Positions 37,328 to 46,123 of a DNA stretch of 64,000 nt are shown here, piece after piece. Source of the stretch: Rubripirellula lacrimiformis (GTDB lineage: Bacteria; Planctomycetota; Planctomycetia; Pirellulales; Pirellulaceae). Under the pieces are notes generated by a model. The model was not told the origin of the DNA and did no database searches. It worked only from the letters and a program-made list of their open reading frames with translations. The translations under genes were made by a program, and so were the position numbers. Each line of letters starts with the position of its first letter. The first letter of the stretch is position 1. Location of the stretch: contig NZ_CP036525.1 in NCBI RefSeq assembly GCF_007741535.1, positions 4,898,001 to 4,962,000 of the forward strand. Reading direction: 5' to 3'.

Positions 37328-38967
37328 AGTCCGAATCAGATCGCGAGTTCGCGAAACTTCTGGACCTAGCGGTCAACGGTCAGATTGATCACGTGGGGCT
37401 GGCACGCGCCGAACAGTTGATGCAGGAAGACCGCCAACGAATGGAATGCTGGGTCGATCACTTTCGTTTGGATTCGATGCTAAGCGACGAGATGGATCGC
37501 CGATCCATCGTGGATCTGGTGGATCTGGTGGCCGCCAGCAACGAAGCCGATTCGCCGGAAACCGGCACGCTTGCAGCTTGGCTTGCCAGCCATCTTTCTG
37601 GCCGCACAATGCCATGGATCGCTGCAACCGCACTGGCCGCAGTCCTGTTGCTGATGTTGGCTCCGCGTTTTTGGACACCATCAAACAGCGTCGTCAGCCA
37701 ACTTCCCCACCGGACCGATTCCAGCGGCGCGATCGCCATGCTGGTCCAATCCACTGCCGACCGCTGGAAGGGCCGGACACAGTCTCCGGCGATGCTAAGC
37801 CCTGGTCGATTGCAGTTAGAATCCGGACTCGCAGAGATCGAAATCTACAACGGTGTCACCATGTATTTGGAAGGCCCTGTTGATTTGGACCTGATCTCGC
37901 TCGATCGAGTCCATCTTCATCACGGAAAGATTCGCGCAGTCGTTCCCGAACAGGCATTAGGGTTCACCGTCACGACCGAATCGGTGCAGTTGGTCGACCG
38001 CGGAACCGAGTTTGCCATTTCGGCCGAATACCAAGGGCTATCGAAAGTACACGTGTTTGACGGGCTGGTCGACCTGTACCCCATCGATCAACCAGACGTC
38101 GACGATGACAAGCCGGGGCATCCGGTCCACCAGGGACAAAGCGTCGAAGTCGGGCCCGCTTTCGCCACCCGCGAAACCGAACTCGATCCCGACGAATTCC
38201 CTTCGGCATCTGCGATCGATCGTTCGGTGGAACAACGCCGCCAGCGGTGGGTTCAATGGAGCCAGCAGTTCGCGAAACGTTCCGATTTAGTGCTCTACTT
38301 CACTTTCGAAAACCCTCGCGACCACAAACCGCACCGACAGCGTGTCGACAACCTAGCCAGTCCGCCACAAGAACCGAGCCAAGGAACCATCGTTGGCGGC
38401 GAATCGATGGCAGGACGCTGGCCCGGAAAGAACGCGATCGGTTTCTACCATTCGGCGGACCGAGTGCGGGTACGAGTGCCAGGGGATTTTCCCCAATTAA
38501 CGCTCGCCTGCTGGGCACGCGTGGACGAACTGCGGGGCGCCAATCAAGCCTTGTTGCTGACTGACACGTTTGAACCCTGGCAACCCCACTGGCAGATAGC
38601 ACGCGAAGGAGTGCTGAAGCTTGGGATTGGTCAACCAACGCCCCAAGAAGCACGAGCGATGCGTAGCCCGTCACAGCCGCTGAATTCGGTCACCCCGATC
38701 GGACGCTGGATGCATCTGGCAACGGTCTACGATAGCGAAACCAAATCCGTCCAGCACTACATCAACGGGGACCATGCTGGATCCAACCAACTGCCTTCGG
38801 CCAAACCGCTTCGCATCGGAACCGCAGAGATCGGCAATTGGTTGAAGCCCCGTACCGAAGGTGGCGAACCCGTTCGCAATTTGGACGGACGAATCGACGA
38901 ATTCATGCTGCTACGGTCCGCCTTGGATGCGAAAGCCATTCGCGAAATGTACGAAGCGGGCCGCTGA
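37324..38967 (+). CDS. FecR-domain / LamG-like transmembrane regulator
   Basis: This 547-residue protein has a cytoplasmic helical part (about 1-90), one membrane span (about 96-113), a FecR domain (about 140-290; GLAEIEIYNGVTMYLEGP, LVDRGTEFAIS, KVHVFDGLVDL) and a C-terminal concanavalin/LamG-like domain (from about 345; WMHLATVYDSETKSVQHYINGDHAG). The GTG at 37324 is chosen because it gives a GTGA overlap with the sigma gene and ggggga lies upstream. It probably inhibits or activates the sigma factor in response to a polysaccharide bound by the LamG domain. Confidence 0.88.
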   Translation: MKSESDREFAKLLDLAVNGQIDHVGLARAEQLMQEDRQRMECWVDHFRLDSMLSDEMDRRSIVDLVDLVAASNEADSPETGTLAAWLASHLSGRTMPWIAATALAAVLLLMLAPRFWTPSNSVVSQLPHRTDSSGAIAMLVQSTADRWKGRTQSPAMLSPGRLQLESGLAEIEIYNGVTMYLEGPVDLDLISLDRVHLHHGKIRAVVPEQALGFTVTTESVQLVDRGTEFAISAEYQGLSKVHVFDGLVDLYPIDQPDVDDDKPGHPVHQGQSVEVGPAFATRETELDPDEFPSASAIDRSVEQRRQRWVQWSQQFAKRSDLVLYFTFENPRDHKPHRQRVDNLASPPQEPSQGTIVGGESMAGRWPGKNAIGFYHSADRVRVRVPGDFPQLTLACWARVDELRGANQALLLTDTFEPWQPHWQIAREGVLKLGIGQPTPQEARAMRSPSQPLNSVTPIGRWMHLATVYDSETKSVQHYINGDHAGSNQLPSAKPLRIGTAEIGNWLKPRTEGGEPVRNLDGRIDEFMLLRSALDAKAIREMYEAGR

Positions 38968-39096
38968 AACGAATCCAAACCAAATGCATCGATCCATCAC
39001 TGGACGAACACCACCGAACAAGCCGACCCTGCATTCCAAGCACACCGCATCAAGTCTCTGTGGTGCAGTCCCCACCGACCTAGGAAATCCCACAAG

Positions 39097-39813
39097 ATGA
39101 AAACGATCTTCTCCGTCCTGTCGCTCATGGCGATCCTTTGCACCGCTGCCGTTTCGGCCGACGAACCGTCCAATCGCACCGTCGTCCTGCAAGACAACTT
39201 TGACGGTCGTACATCGGTGGGCGATGCCTATTCCACTGCTCGCGGAATGGAGGACGCATGGTCGGTGGTGGATGGAGTTCTGATCGGCAAACAAACCAAT
39301 GACGATCACGGCGCTGTGATCCGTACCGAGTTGGCATTTGACGACATCGAAATCGAGTTTGACTTTCGGTTCAGCGGCGGCAGCCGATTCAATTTCGTGA
39401 TCGATGACAAGAACGAAAGATCGGTTCACTCCGGTCACATCTGTCGCGTTTCGATCTCGCCCAAACAATTGAATGTCAGTGACGATAAAGTTGGCAGCAT
39501 GAATCTAGAAGTTCGCAAAATCCGCCAGAATCCCGCTGCCACGGACGCTGACAAACAAACTCTTCAGCAGGTGCTAGCCAAAACTCAATCCGCGGTCAAA
39601 GTCGACCTCAAACGAGGCCAGTGGCATCATCTGCGAGTCCGCATTCAAGGCGACCAGATGCAGGCATTTCTGGATGGCAAGCTTGCCACCAGCCTGAAAT
39701 CACCTGGGTTCGCACACGCCACGAAATCAAAATTCGGATTCACGGTCAACGGTTCGACCATCGATTTTGACAACCTGATGGCCTATCGAATCGATCCAAG
39801 CACCACCCGGTAA
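39097..39813 (+). CDS. Secreted LamG/DUF1080-like protein
   Basis: This 238-residue protein has a signal peptide (IFSVLSLMAILCTAAVSA) and a jelly-roll body (VVLQDNFDGRTS, WSVVDGVLIGKQ, IEIEFDFRFSGGSRFNFVIDDK, WHHLRVRIQGDQMQAFLDGK). This is related to DUF1080 (3-keto-disaccharide hydrolase-like) and concanavalin-like domains. Whether it binds or cleaves glycans cannot be told. aggaaatc nine to fifteen bases upstream supports the ATG. It sits between the FecR-LamG gene and a sulfatase on the same strand. Confidence 0.85.
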   Translation: MKTIFSVLSLMAILCTAAVSADEPSNRTVVLQDNFDGRTSVGDAYSTARGMEDAWSVVDGVLIGKQTNDDHGAVIRTELAFDDIEIEFDFRFSGGSRFNFVIDDKNERSVHSGHICRVSISPKQLNVSDDKVGSMNLEVRKIRQNPAATDADKQTLQQVLAKTQSAVKVDLKRGQWHHLRVRIQGDQMQAFLDGKLATSLKSPGFAHATKSKFGFTVNGSTIDFDNLMAYRIDPSTTR

Positions 39814-39917
39814 CCGGGTTGGTCACCAATGGTGCTGGTGGAATGGATTCCAAACCGAATTTCGAATTCGGGCAAGCGCACTGTCTTTCCCCTGCCGTGA
39901 AGTCCACGACCGAGTTG

Positions 39918-41579
39918 ATGATGTTTCGACGAAGTGTTTTTCGCCCATTCTGTTTGCTCCTTTCTCTGCTCCCGTTTGGCTGCGATGTGCAGTCCGCGGA
40001 ACCGGCATCGGGGCGTCCCAATCTGATTTTCATTCTGACCGACGACCAGCGATATGACACGCTTGGTTGCACGGGGAATCAGTTCGTGCAAACACCGCAC
40101 TTGGATCAGTTGGCCGCCGATGGCACCCTGTTCGCCAACGCATCGGTGACCAGCGCGATCTGCACGCCCAGTCGCGCATGCTATTTCCTTGGCCAGTACG
40201 AACGCAAACATGGCGTCAATTTCAACTCTGGCACCGCGATGACCCAGCAGGCATGGTCCAAGGGCTATCCGATGGTGCTGCGCGACGCCGGATACTTCAC
40301 GGGGTACGTTGGCAAGAATCATGTTCCCATCGGCCCCCAAGGCTATGACTCGGACGTCATCGATCATAGCTTTGACTTTTGGTACGCCGGCCACGGGCAT
40401 CTATCGTTCTATCCCAAACGTCGACACAAAATTTTCGAACATGCGATCGCCGACACACAGACCGAAGTCGTGGGCGAAGGCGCCGTCAGTTTTCTTTCCA
40501 ACAGTGCGGGATTCATCGAAGGTGCGGACGCATTTTTGCAGCAACGTCCCGCCAACCAACCCTTTTGCCTATCGATCGCCTGCAATTTGCCGCACGGATC
40601 AGGCACCCGATCGATGGAAATGCTGCCCACCGATCCCGAACTGTATCGGACCATGTTCCGAGACCGAATGGATCAAATTGGCATCCCCCAAACCTACGTT
40701 GCCGCGGACCAGATCAGAAAGCCAAAACTGCCCGCGGATGTGCTGTTCAGCGATTTCCGACAAACCAACTATGACTTTGTCGACAGCCCTGAACTGCTGA
40801 AAGAACAACTGGTCCGCAAAGCACAGACGATCACAGGAATCGATCGGATGGTGGGCCGGATTCGAACGACGCTTGCCGAACAAGGGCTCGCCGACAACAC
40901 CGTCATCATTTTCACTTCGGACCACGGGCTGATGAACGGCGAATTCGGACTCGGCGGAAAGGCACTCAACTACGAAGCCTGTTTGCGTGTACCGATGATT
41001 GTGATGGATCCGCGAATCGATACGGACCAGCGTGGCCGCCGGTCCTTGGCATTGGTTCAATCGATCGACATCGCACCCACCCTGATTGAGTACGCCGGCG
41101 CTGACCTTCCGGATGAAATGCAGGGGCACAGTCTTCGCCCCCTGGTCGACGGAACCACCGACAGCATCCGCGATGTCAGTTTCGCAGAAAACCTATGGTC
41201 GACCTACTTTGGCAACCCGCGAATCGAATCTGTACGAACGCGTGATTGGAAGTACATCCGGTATTTCGAAAACGATCGCGATCAGTTCGCCAGTGTCACA
41301 AAGAAAACGCTGTACCAAGTCAGCCAAAGTCAAATCGAAAGCTATTCACGTTGGCTGACCAGTTCGATCGAAGGCGAAGCTCCGGTGTACGAGGAACTGT
41401 TCCACTTGGCCTCGGATCCCAGTGAATCGGTCAACCTTGTGGCACGTCCGATCTATGCCGAACGTCTTCAACAAATGCGTCAACAATGCCAAGCATCCGT
41501 GACGCTGGCCAAAGGCGACGTAGACCAACCGTCCGCGACCATTGTCGTCCCTGAAATTCGCGAAGGCAAAACGAAGTAG
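39918..41579 (+). CDS. Secreted sulfatase (family S1)
   Basis: This 553-residue enzyme has a Met-Met start before a signal peptide (FCLLLSLLPFGCDVQSA, possibly a lipobox-like FGC). Active-site motifs are ILTDDQRYDTLG, Cys82 in AICTPSRACYFLGQY and FTSDHGLMNGEFG. The upstream open frame to 39819 is not family-like, so the internal ATG is used. It lies about 100 bp after the LamG-like gene and should act outside on sulfate esters. The downstream gene is a Tat-exported oxidoreductase. Confidence 0.92.
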   Translation: MMFRRSVFRPFCLLLSLLPFGCDVQSAEPASGRPNLIFILTDDQRYDTLGCTGNQFVQTPHLDQLAADGTLFANASVTSAICTPSRACYFLGQYERKHGVNFNSGTAMTQQAWSKGYPMVLRDAGYFTGYVGKNHVPIGPQGYDSDVIDHSFDFWYAGHGHLSFYPKRRHKIFEHAIADTQTEVVGEGAVSFLSNSAGFIEGADAFLQQRPANQPFCLSIACNLPHGSGTRSMEMLPTDPELYRTMFRDRMDQIGIPQTYVAADQIRKPKLPADVLFSDFRQTNYDFVDSPELLKEQLVRKAQTITGIDRMVGRIRTTLAEQGLADNTVIIFTSDHGLMNGEFGLGGKALNYEACLRVPMIVMDPRIDTDQRGRRSLALVQSIDIAPTLIEYAGADLPDEMQGHSLRPLVDGTTDSIRDVSFAENLWSTYFGNPRIESVRTRDWKYIRYFENDRDQFASVTKKTLYQVSQSQIESYSRWLTSSIEGEAPVYEELFHLASDPSESVNLVARPIYAERLQQMRQQCQASVTLAKGDVDQPSATIVVPEIREGKTK

Positions 41580-41754
41580 CATCGCAGGCCAAGCGGACAC
41601 GGCTCCGCAGCCCGCGGATTCCCCCTTTGCCCCCTTTGCCCGCTGCCGCGGCTGACCGAGCATCCGCTTCTTCGGCCGTCCAAGCATCCTTGTCCATTCA
41701 ACCCCACCCGATCCAACACGTGTTGGACGCAACATCCATCCCCCAAGGTTGACC

Positions 41755-43146
41755 ATGTCCTACCCATCGAAAATTACGACGCCGAATCATTCATCCAGAC
41801 GCCAATTCCTAAAAACGTCGACCGCTACGGCCGCCGGCGTGTTGGTCCCGTACCACCTGACCACGTCACCAGCGCGGGCTCAGTCCAAAGCCAGCCGATT
41901 GCAGTTTGCATTGATCGGCGTTGGCGGCAATGGAACGCGAACAGCGCCGGTCGGGAAAGAGTTTGCCGACTTGGTTGCACTGTGCGATGTCGATTCGCAA
42001 CATCTCGACGCGGGCAACCACCTGTTGTGCGATGGCAAGGCCGATACCTATTCGGACTATCGCGAAATCCTGGCTCGTGACGACATCGACGTGGTACAGA
42101 TTTCGACACCGGATCACTGGCATGCAAAGATCTTGATCGAAGCGATGTTAGCAGGGAAAGACGCGTACTGCGAAAAGCCTCTGACCTTGACCATTGACGA
42201 GGGCAAACTGGTCCGCAAAATCCAAAAACAGACGGGGCGAGTCGTCCAAGTCGGCACGCAGCAACGCAGCAGTTTCGACAAATTCAATCATGCCTTGGCA
42301 ATCATTGCCGAAGGTCGAATCGGAAAGCTGAAACGATTGGTCGTCGGAATTGACGGGGGTGGATGGAGTCCAGAGATCCCCGCAACGGAAGTCCCCGCCG
42401 AACTGGATTGGGACCGCTGGCTGGGCCCGACGCCCTCGATTCCGTATCGCTATTTGGTCAACCCCAAGCGAGATCCTAAGAACGGATTCACCAACGGGCA
42501 CACTCAGTTTCGTTGGTGGTATGAACATTCCGGCGGAAAGCTGACCGATTGGGGCGCCCACCACTTCGACATCGCGATGCTTGGAATCGCTGCCGCTGGG
42601 CAAAACAACGATCCAGTATCGGTCGGCGGAACGGCGAAGCACGCGGTGGAGTTCAAAGACGGTATCCCGGTTCAAACCGATCGCTACAACACAGCCCAGA
42701 GCTTTGATCTGCACGTATCGTTTGCCGATAGCGATATCGACATGAATATCCGCAACGATGTCGACAACGGAATTCTTTTCGAAGGCGACGAAGGGCGCAT
42801 TTTCGTCAACCGCGGCAAACTGGTTGGAAAACCAGTCGAAGACTTGACGTCCAATCCGCTGCCGGATGATGCGATCTCCAAAATCTATCGTGGCATGCCC
42901 ATGAAACAGAACGACCGGCACGCACATTGGGAAAATCTAATTTACGCCATCGACAATCGTGTGCTCCCTATCTCGGACGTCCATTCGCACATGAAGATGT
43001 TGAACGTCGCCCACTTGGCGGGCATCTGTTGCCGGTTGGGAAGGACGGTGAATTGGGACCAAAAGACTGAAACCGTGATCGGTGACGACTTAGCCGCTAG
43101 CATGATGGAGCGGCCCTACCGCGACGGCTACCAAATTGAGATGTAG
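41755..43146 (+). CDS. Tat-exported Gfo/Idh/MocA-family oxidoreductase
   Basis: This 463-residue protein has a twin-arginine signal (SSRRQFLKTS, Arg16-17) and a Rossmann domain (FALIGVGGNGTRTAPVGK). The usual YCEKPLTLT motif carries the Lys of the active site, and STPDHWHAKILIEAM precedes it. The C-terminal domain contains WYEHSGGKLTDWGAHHFD. Members oxidise or isomerise sugars with bound NAD(P). AAGG six bases upstream of ATG 41755 supports the start. Similar Tat-exported members are frequent in planctomycetes, and the neighbouring sulfatases suggest a sugar substrate. Confidence 0.92.
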   Translation: MSYPSKITTPNHSSRRQFLKTSTATAAGVLVPYHLTTSPARAQSKASRLQFALIGVGGNGTRTAPVGKEFADLVALCDVDSQHLDAGNHLLCDGKADTYSDYREILARDDIDVVQISTPDHWHAKILIEAMLAGKDAYCEKPLTLTIDEGKLVRKIQKQTGRVVQVGTQQRSSFDKFNHALAIIAEGRIGKLKRLVVGIDGGGWSPEIPATEVPAELDWDRWLGPTPSIPYRYLVNPKRDPKNGFTNGHTQFRWWYEHSGGKLTDWGAHHFDIAMLGIAAAGQNNDPVSVGGTAKHAVEFKDGIPVQTDRYNTAQSFDLHVSFADSDIDMNIRNDVDNGILFEGDEGRIFVNRGKLVGKPVEDLTSNPLPDDAISKIYRGMPMKQNDRHAHWENLIYAIDNRVLPISDVHSHMKMLNVAHLAGICCRLGRTVNWDQKTETVIGDDLAASMMERPYRDGYQIEM

Positions 43147-43247
43147 GCGAACGCGTCGACCAGCCAACCCCATTGTTGTCGCTAGACCGATCGATCAACG
43201 CGGCGGCATGAACACTTCATACCGAAATCAAAGGAAACCTTCCTGCC

Positions 43248-44792
43248 ATGCATCTTTTTAAAGTCACGCTTCCCTTTCTGTTCGTCGCGGTGCTTTCAGG
43301 CGTCGCATTTGCCCAGACCGATGCGAAGCGTCCGAATGTCCTGTGGATCACGATCGAAGACTGGAGCCCCGATCTGTCGTGCTACGGCACCAAAGGAATC
43401 GAAACGCCGCATGTCGACAAACTGGCATCCGAAGGCATTCGATTCGAGCGGGCCTTCACGACATCGCCGGTTTGTTCGACTTCGCGATCGGCGATGATGA
43501 CCGGTTTCCACCAGAACTACATCGGTGCACACCAGCATCGCACCGACGACAAGAAACCGTTGCCGTACGGGATCCGCCCGATTCCGCACCTGTTTGCCGA
43601 CGCCGGCTATTTCACGTGCCTGATGAGTTGGAAGACCGACTGCAATTTCTTGCCAGATTCCAAAGAGGAACTGTTCATGGGCGGCGACTGGAATCAGCGT
43701 GACCCAGACCAGCCGTTCTTTGCACGTATCACCTTCGGTGGAACTCACCGCGCCTGGAATCGCGATCCGGTTCGGCCGATCGACGGGGACGACGTCGAAC
43801 TGCCGCCGTATTACCCCGACACCCCATTCATCCGCCGCGACTGGGCCAACGGATTGGAACAGATGCAGTTGGTGGATCGCGAGGTCGGCGAATTGCTGAA
43901 ACGATTGGACGACGAAGGACTTTCAGAGAACACCATCGTATTTTTCATTGGCGATCATGGTCGCTGCCACATTCGCGGCAAACAATTCCTGTACGACGAA
44001 GGAACTCGCATTCCGATGATCCTGCGTTGGCCCGGAAAGGTCCAGCCGAAACAAGTCAATCACGACCTGGTGATGTCGATCGACATCTGTGCCACCATTT
44101 TGGACGCCGCGGGGATTCAACCGCCGGTTCCACTGCACGGCAAGAATCTGTTCAGCGACGATGTCGGGCAACGCAAATATGTGTTCGCCGCTCGCGACAA
44201 AATGGACGACACGCACGACGCGATGCGTTCGATTCGCAGCCAGGAATACAAGTTGATCCAGAACCTGATGCCCGAGCGAGCTTATTGTCAGTTCAGTTTC
44301 TATAAAGAGGCGTCCTATCCGCCGCTGGCCGAGCTGAATGTGCTGAACCTGGAAGGCAAACTGACACCCGCCCAAGCGGCGTTCATGTCGGCGACCAAGC
44401 CAGAGATCGAGATGTTCGATCTGCGCACCGACCCCCACGAGATCCATAACGTGGCGGATGATCCTAAGTACGCCGATGCCAAAGCCGAATTGATCGCAGA
44501 ACTAGATCGTTGGCGCAATGATGTGATCAATGACCAAGGTGTTTCGGACGAATTTCGCGGAATCGGTATCTTCCCGGATTCCTGCCCCACACCGACCGTT
44601 GGCCAGTGGGTTCAGCAAAATACCGACAAGTATGACTTTGCCAAGTACGGGGCACCGGGTTGGTACCCAACCCGCACCTTGGAACAGTGGAAACAGATCC
44701 GCGAACAGTGGGAACCCTATGTTTTCCGCGGACCAAATGAAAAGGTGGCACGCCCGGTGATCCCGTTCACGAAAAAGCCAAAGCGAAAATAG
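43248..44792 (+). CDS. Secreted sulfatase (family S1, variant CSTSR)
   Basis: This 514-residue enzyme has a signal peptide (LPFLFVAVLSGVAFA) and the sequence ITIEDWSPDLSCYGTKG at the metal site, where Glu-Asp replaces the usual Asp-Asp. The modifiable cysteine is Cys76 in PVCSTSRSAMMTG: the core is CSTSR, not CxPxR. Other motifs (FFIGDHGRCHIRGKQFLYDEG) are normal. The length fits. It is the fourth sulfatase of the region and is followed 96 bp later by a DUF1080 protein. Whether the motif is still modified is open. Confidence 0.9.
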   Translation: MHLFKVTLPFLFVAVLSGVAFAQTDAKRPNVLWITIEDWSPDLSCYGTKGIETPHVDKLASEGIRFERAFTTSPVCSTSRSAMMTGFHQNYIGAHQHRTDDKKPLPYGIRPIPHLFADAGYFTCLMSWKTDCNFLPDSKEELFMGGDWNQRDPDQPFFARITFGGTHRAWNRDPVRPIDGDDVELPPYYPDTPFIRRDWANGLEQMQLVDREVGELLKRLDDEGLSENTIVFFIGDHGRCHIRGKQFLYDEGTRIPMILRWPGKVQPKQVNHDLVMSIDICATILDAAGIQPPVPLHGKNLFSDDVGQRKYVFAARDKMDDTHDAMRSIRSQEYKLIQNLMPERAYCQFSFYKEASYPPLAELNVLNLEGKLTPAQAAFMSATKPEIEMFDLRTDPHEIHNVADDPKYADAKAELIAELDRWRNDVINDQGVSDEFRGIGIFPDSCPTPTVGQWVQQNTDKYDFAKYGAPGWYPTRTLEQWKQIREQWEPYVFRGPNEKVARPVIPFTKKPKRK

Positions 44793-44888
44793 TCGGCTCG
44801 CCGGATCGGCTTTGCCGTCCATGCTGAACTTCCCAAACTTCCTTTCACTTTCCTGCGGTTGGAAATGATCGCGCTGCCCTGGAACACC

Positions 44889-45998
44889 ATGAACCGACCG
44901 AATGCTTGCTTGATTGCCACGCTGATACCTTGGGTCTGCGCATGCTGCGTTTTCCCGGCGAAGGCTGACCAGCCGGGGAAGACCACCCCGGATGGAACGA
45001 CAGTCCGGGCGGCCGTTGCAACCGACGCTGGCGGACCGGCTGCCAACGTTTCCGGGAACAACGTTTCCGGGAACAAGGTCCCCGGAAGCAAGGTGCCCGG
45101 AAACAAGGTGGCCGGAAACAAGGTGGCGGAAACTCCCACTTGGACGGACCCGATGGTTGCGGCCCGAGAATCGGCTGCGTTCGGATTCTTGGGGGAATAC
45201 ATCAAGGATCGTCAGGCCATTCAGGTGGTTCCCTGCGAAGGTCGGTACTATCTGTCCATCTATCAGGGCGGACTACCTGGGGCAGGATGGGATCGTGGCC
45301 GGATCCAGCATGAATGGGTTCAGGCAGATTCAATCGCAGATCGGTTAGCAGGTTTGACGAAGGTGGACCGATCGGGATCGCTGACGTTCCCCACGCCACC
45401 GGAAAACGCAGTCGTCTTATTCGATGGCAAGAACATGGATCACTGGGCCCATGGGAAGATCCTGAACGGGTTGCTGCAAGCCGGTGCCAAAACCAAAGAT
45501 CAGTTCCAGGATTTCCAACTGCACTTCGAAACGATGGTTCCCTTCAAACCGGAACTTCCGTTGGCTCACCCCGGGCGAGGGAACAGCGGCGTCTTTGCCG
45601 TCGGTGCCTACGAAGTCCAGGTCTGCGACACCTTTGGAATTGATTTCGCCCCGGATCGTTGGAAGATCGACAATGTCCAGAAGCACCCGGACACGTGGTG
45701 CGGATCGATCTATGGGATTCGTGCGGCAGACGTCAACATGTGCTTGCCGCCGTTGGCCTGGCAGACGTTCGATGTCGACTTCACGGCCGCTCGATTCCAA
45801 GATGGCGAAAAGATCTCGGACGCCCGCATGACCGTGCACCAGAATGGAATTCTGATCCACGATGACATTCCATTGCCTGAGGGAACCGGCGGCGGCCCCT
45901 CGGGTCCACGCGACGAAGTGCCTCGCGGAGCCATCTACGTTCAAAACCACCACAATCCAACCCAATATCGCAATATCTGGATCGTACCGCGGGACTAG
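44889..45998 (+). CDS. Secreted DUF1080 (3-keto-disaccharide hydrolase-like) protein
   Basis: This 369-residue protein has a signal-like start (LIATLIPWVCACCVFPAKA). A minisatellite-derived linker follows (residues about 53-80, a VSGNN/VPGNK pattern). The DUF1080 domain makes up the C-terminal half (VVLFDGKNMDHWAHG, GRGNSGVFAVGAYEVQVCDTFG, AIYVQNHHNPTQYRNIWI). ATG 44889 is chosen because it starts the signal peptide; ATG 44865 is possible. The family is linked to sugar breakdown. It is downstream of a sulfatase on the same strand. Confidence 0.88.
   Translation: MNRPNACLIATLIPWVCACCVFPAKADQPGKTTPDGTTVRAAVATDAGGPAANVSGNNVSGNKVPGSKVPGNKVAGNKVAETPTWTDPMVAARESAAFGFLGEYIKDRQAIQVVPCEGRYYLSIYQGGLPGAGWDRGRIQHEWVQADSIADRLAGLTKVDRSGSLTFPTPPENAVVLFDGKNMDHWAHGKILNGLLQAGAKTKDQFQDFQLHFETMVPFKPELPLAHPGRGNSGVFAVGAYEVQVCDTFGIDFAPDRWKIDNVQKHPDTWCGSIYGIRAADVNMCLPPLAWQTFDVDFTAARFQDGEKISDARMTVHQNGILIHDDIPLPEGTGGGPSGPRDEVPRGAIYVQNHHNPTQYRNIWIVPRD
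45045..45131 (+). repeat. 15-bp coding minisatellite
   Basis: Five full 15-bp units from 45045 (aacgtttccgggaac x2, then aaggtccccggaagc, aaggtgcccggaaac, aaggtggccggaaac) plus a partial sixth. Each adds five residues of the pattern N-V-S/P/A-G-N/K. Confidence 0.85.
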
Positions 45999-46123
45999 TT
46001 GTGTAGCGGTCGCTTCGCCCCCCCTTGGGTATTCAGAAGGCGAAACCCGAATTCTACGATTCAAAACGATTTCGATTAGGCTACGGTTCGCAAACTGCGA
46101 CGTTCCCTATCTAGCTGCCCAGC

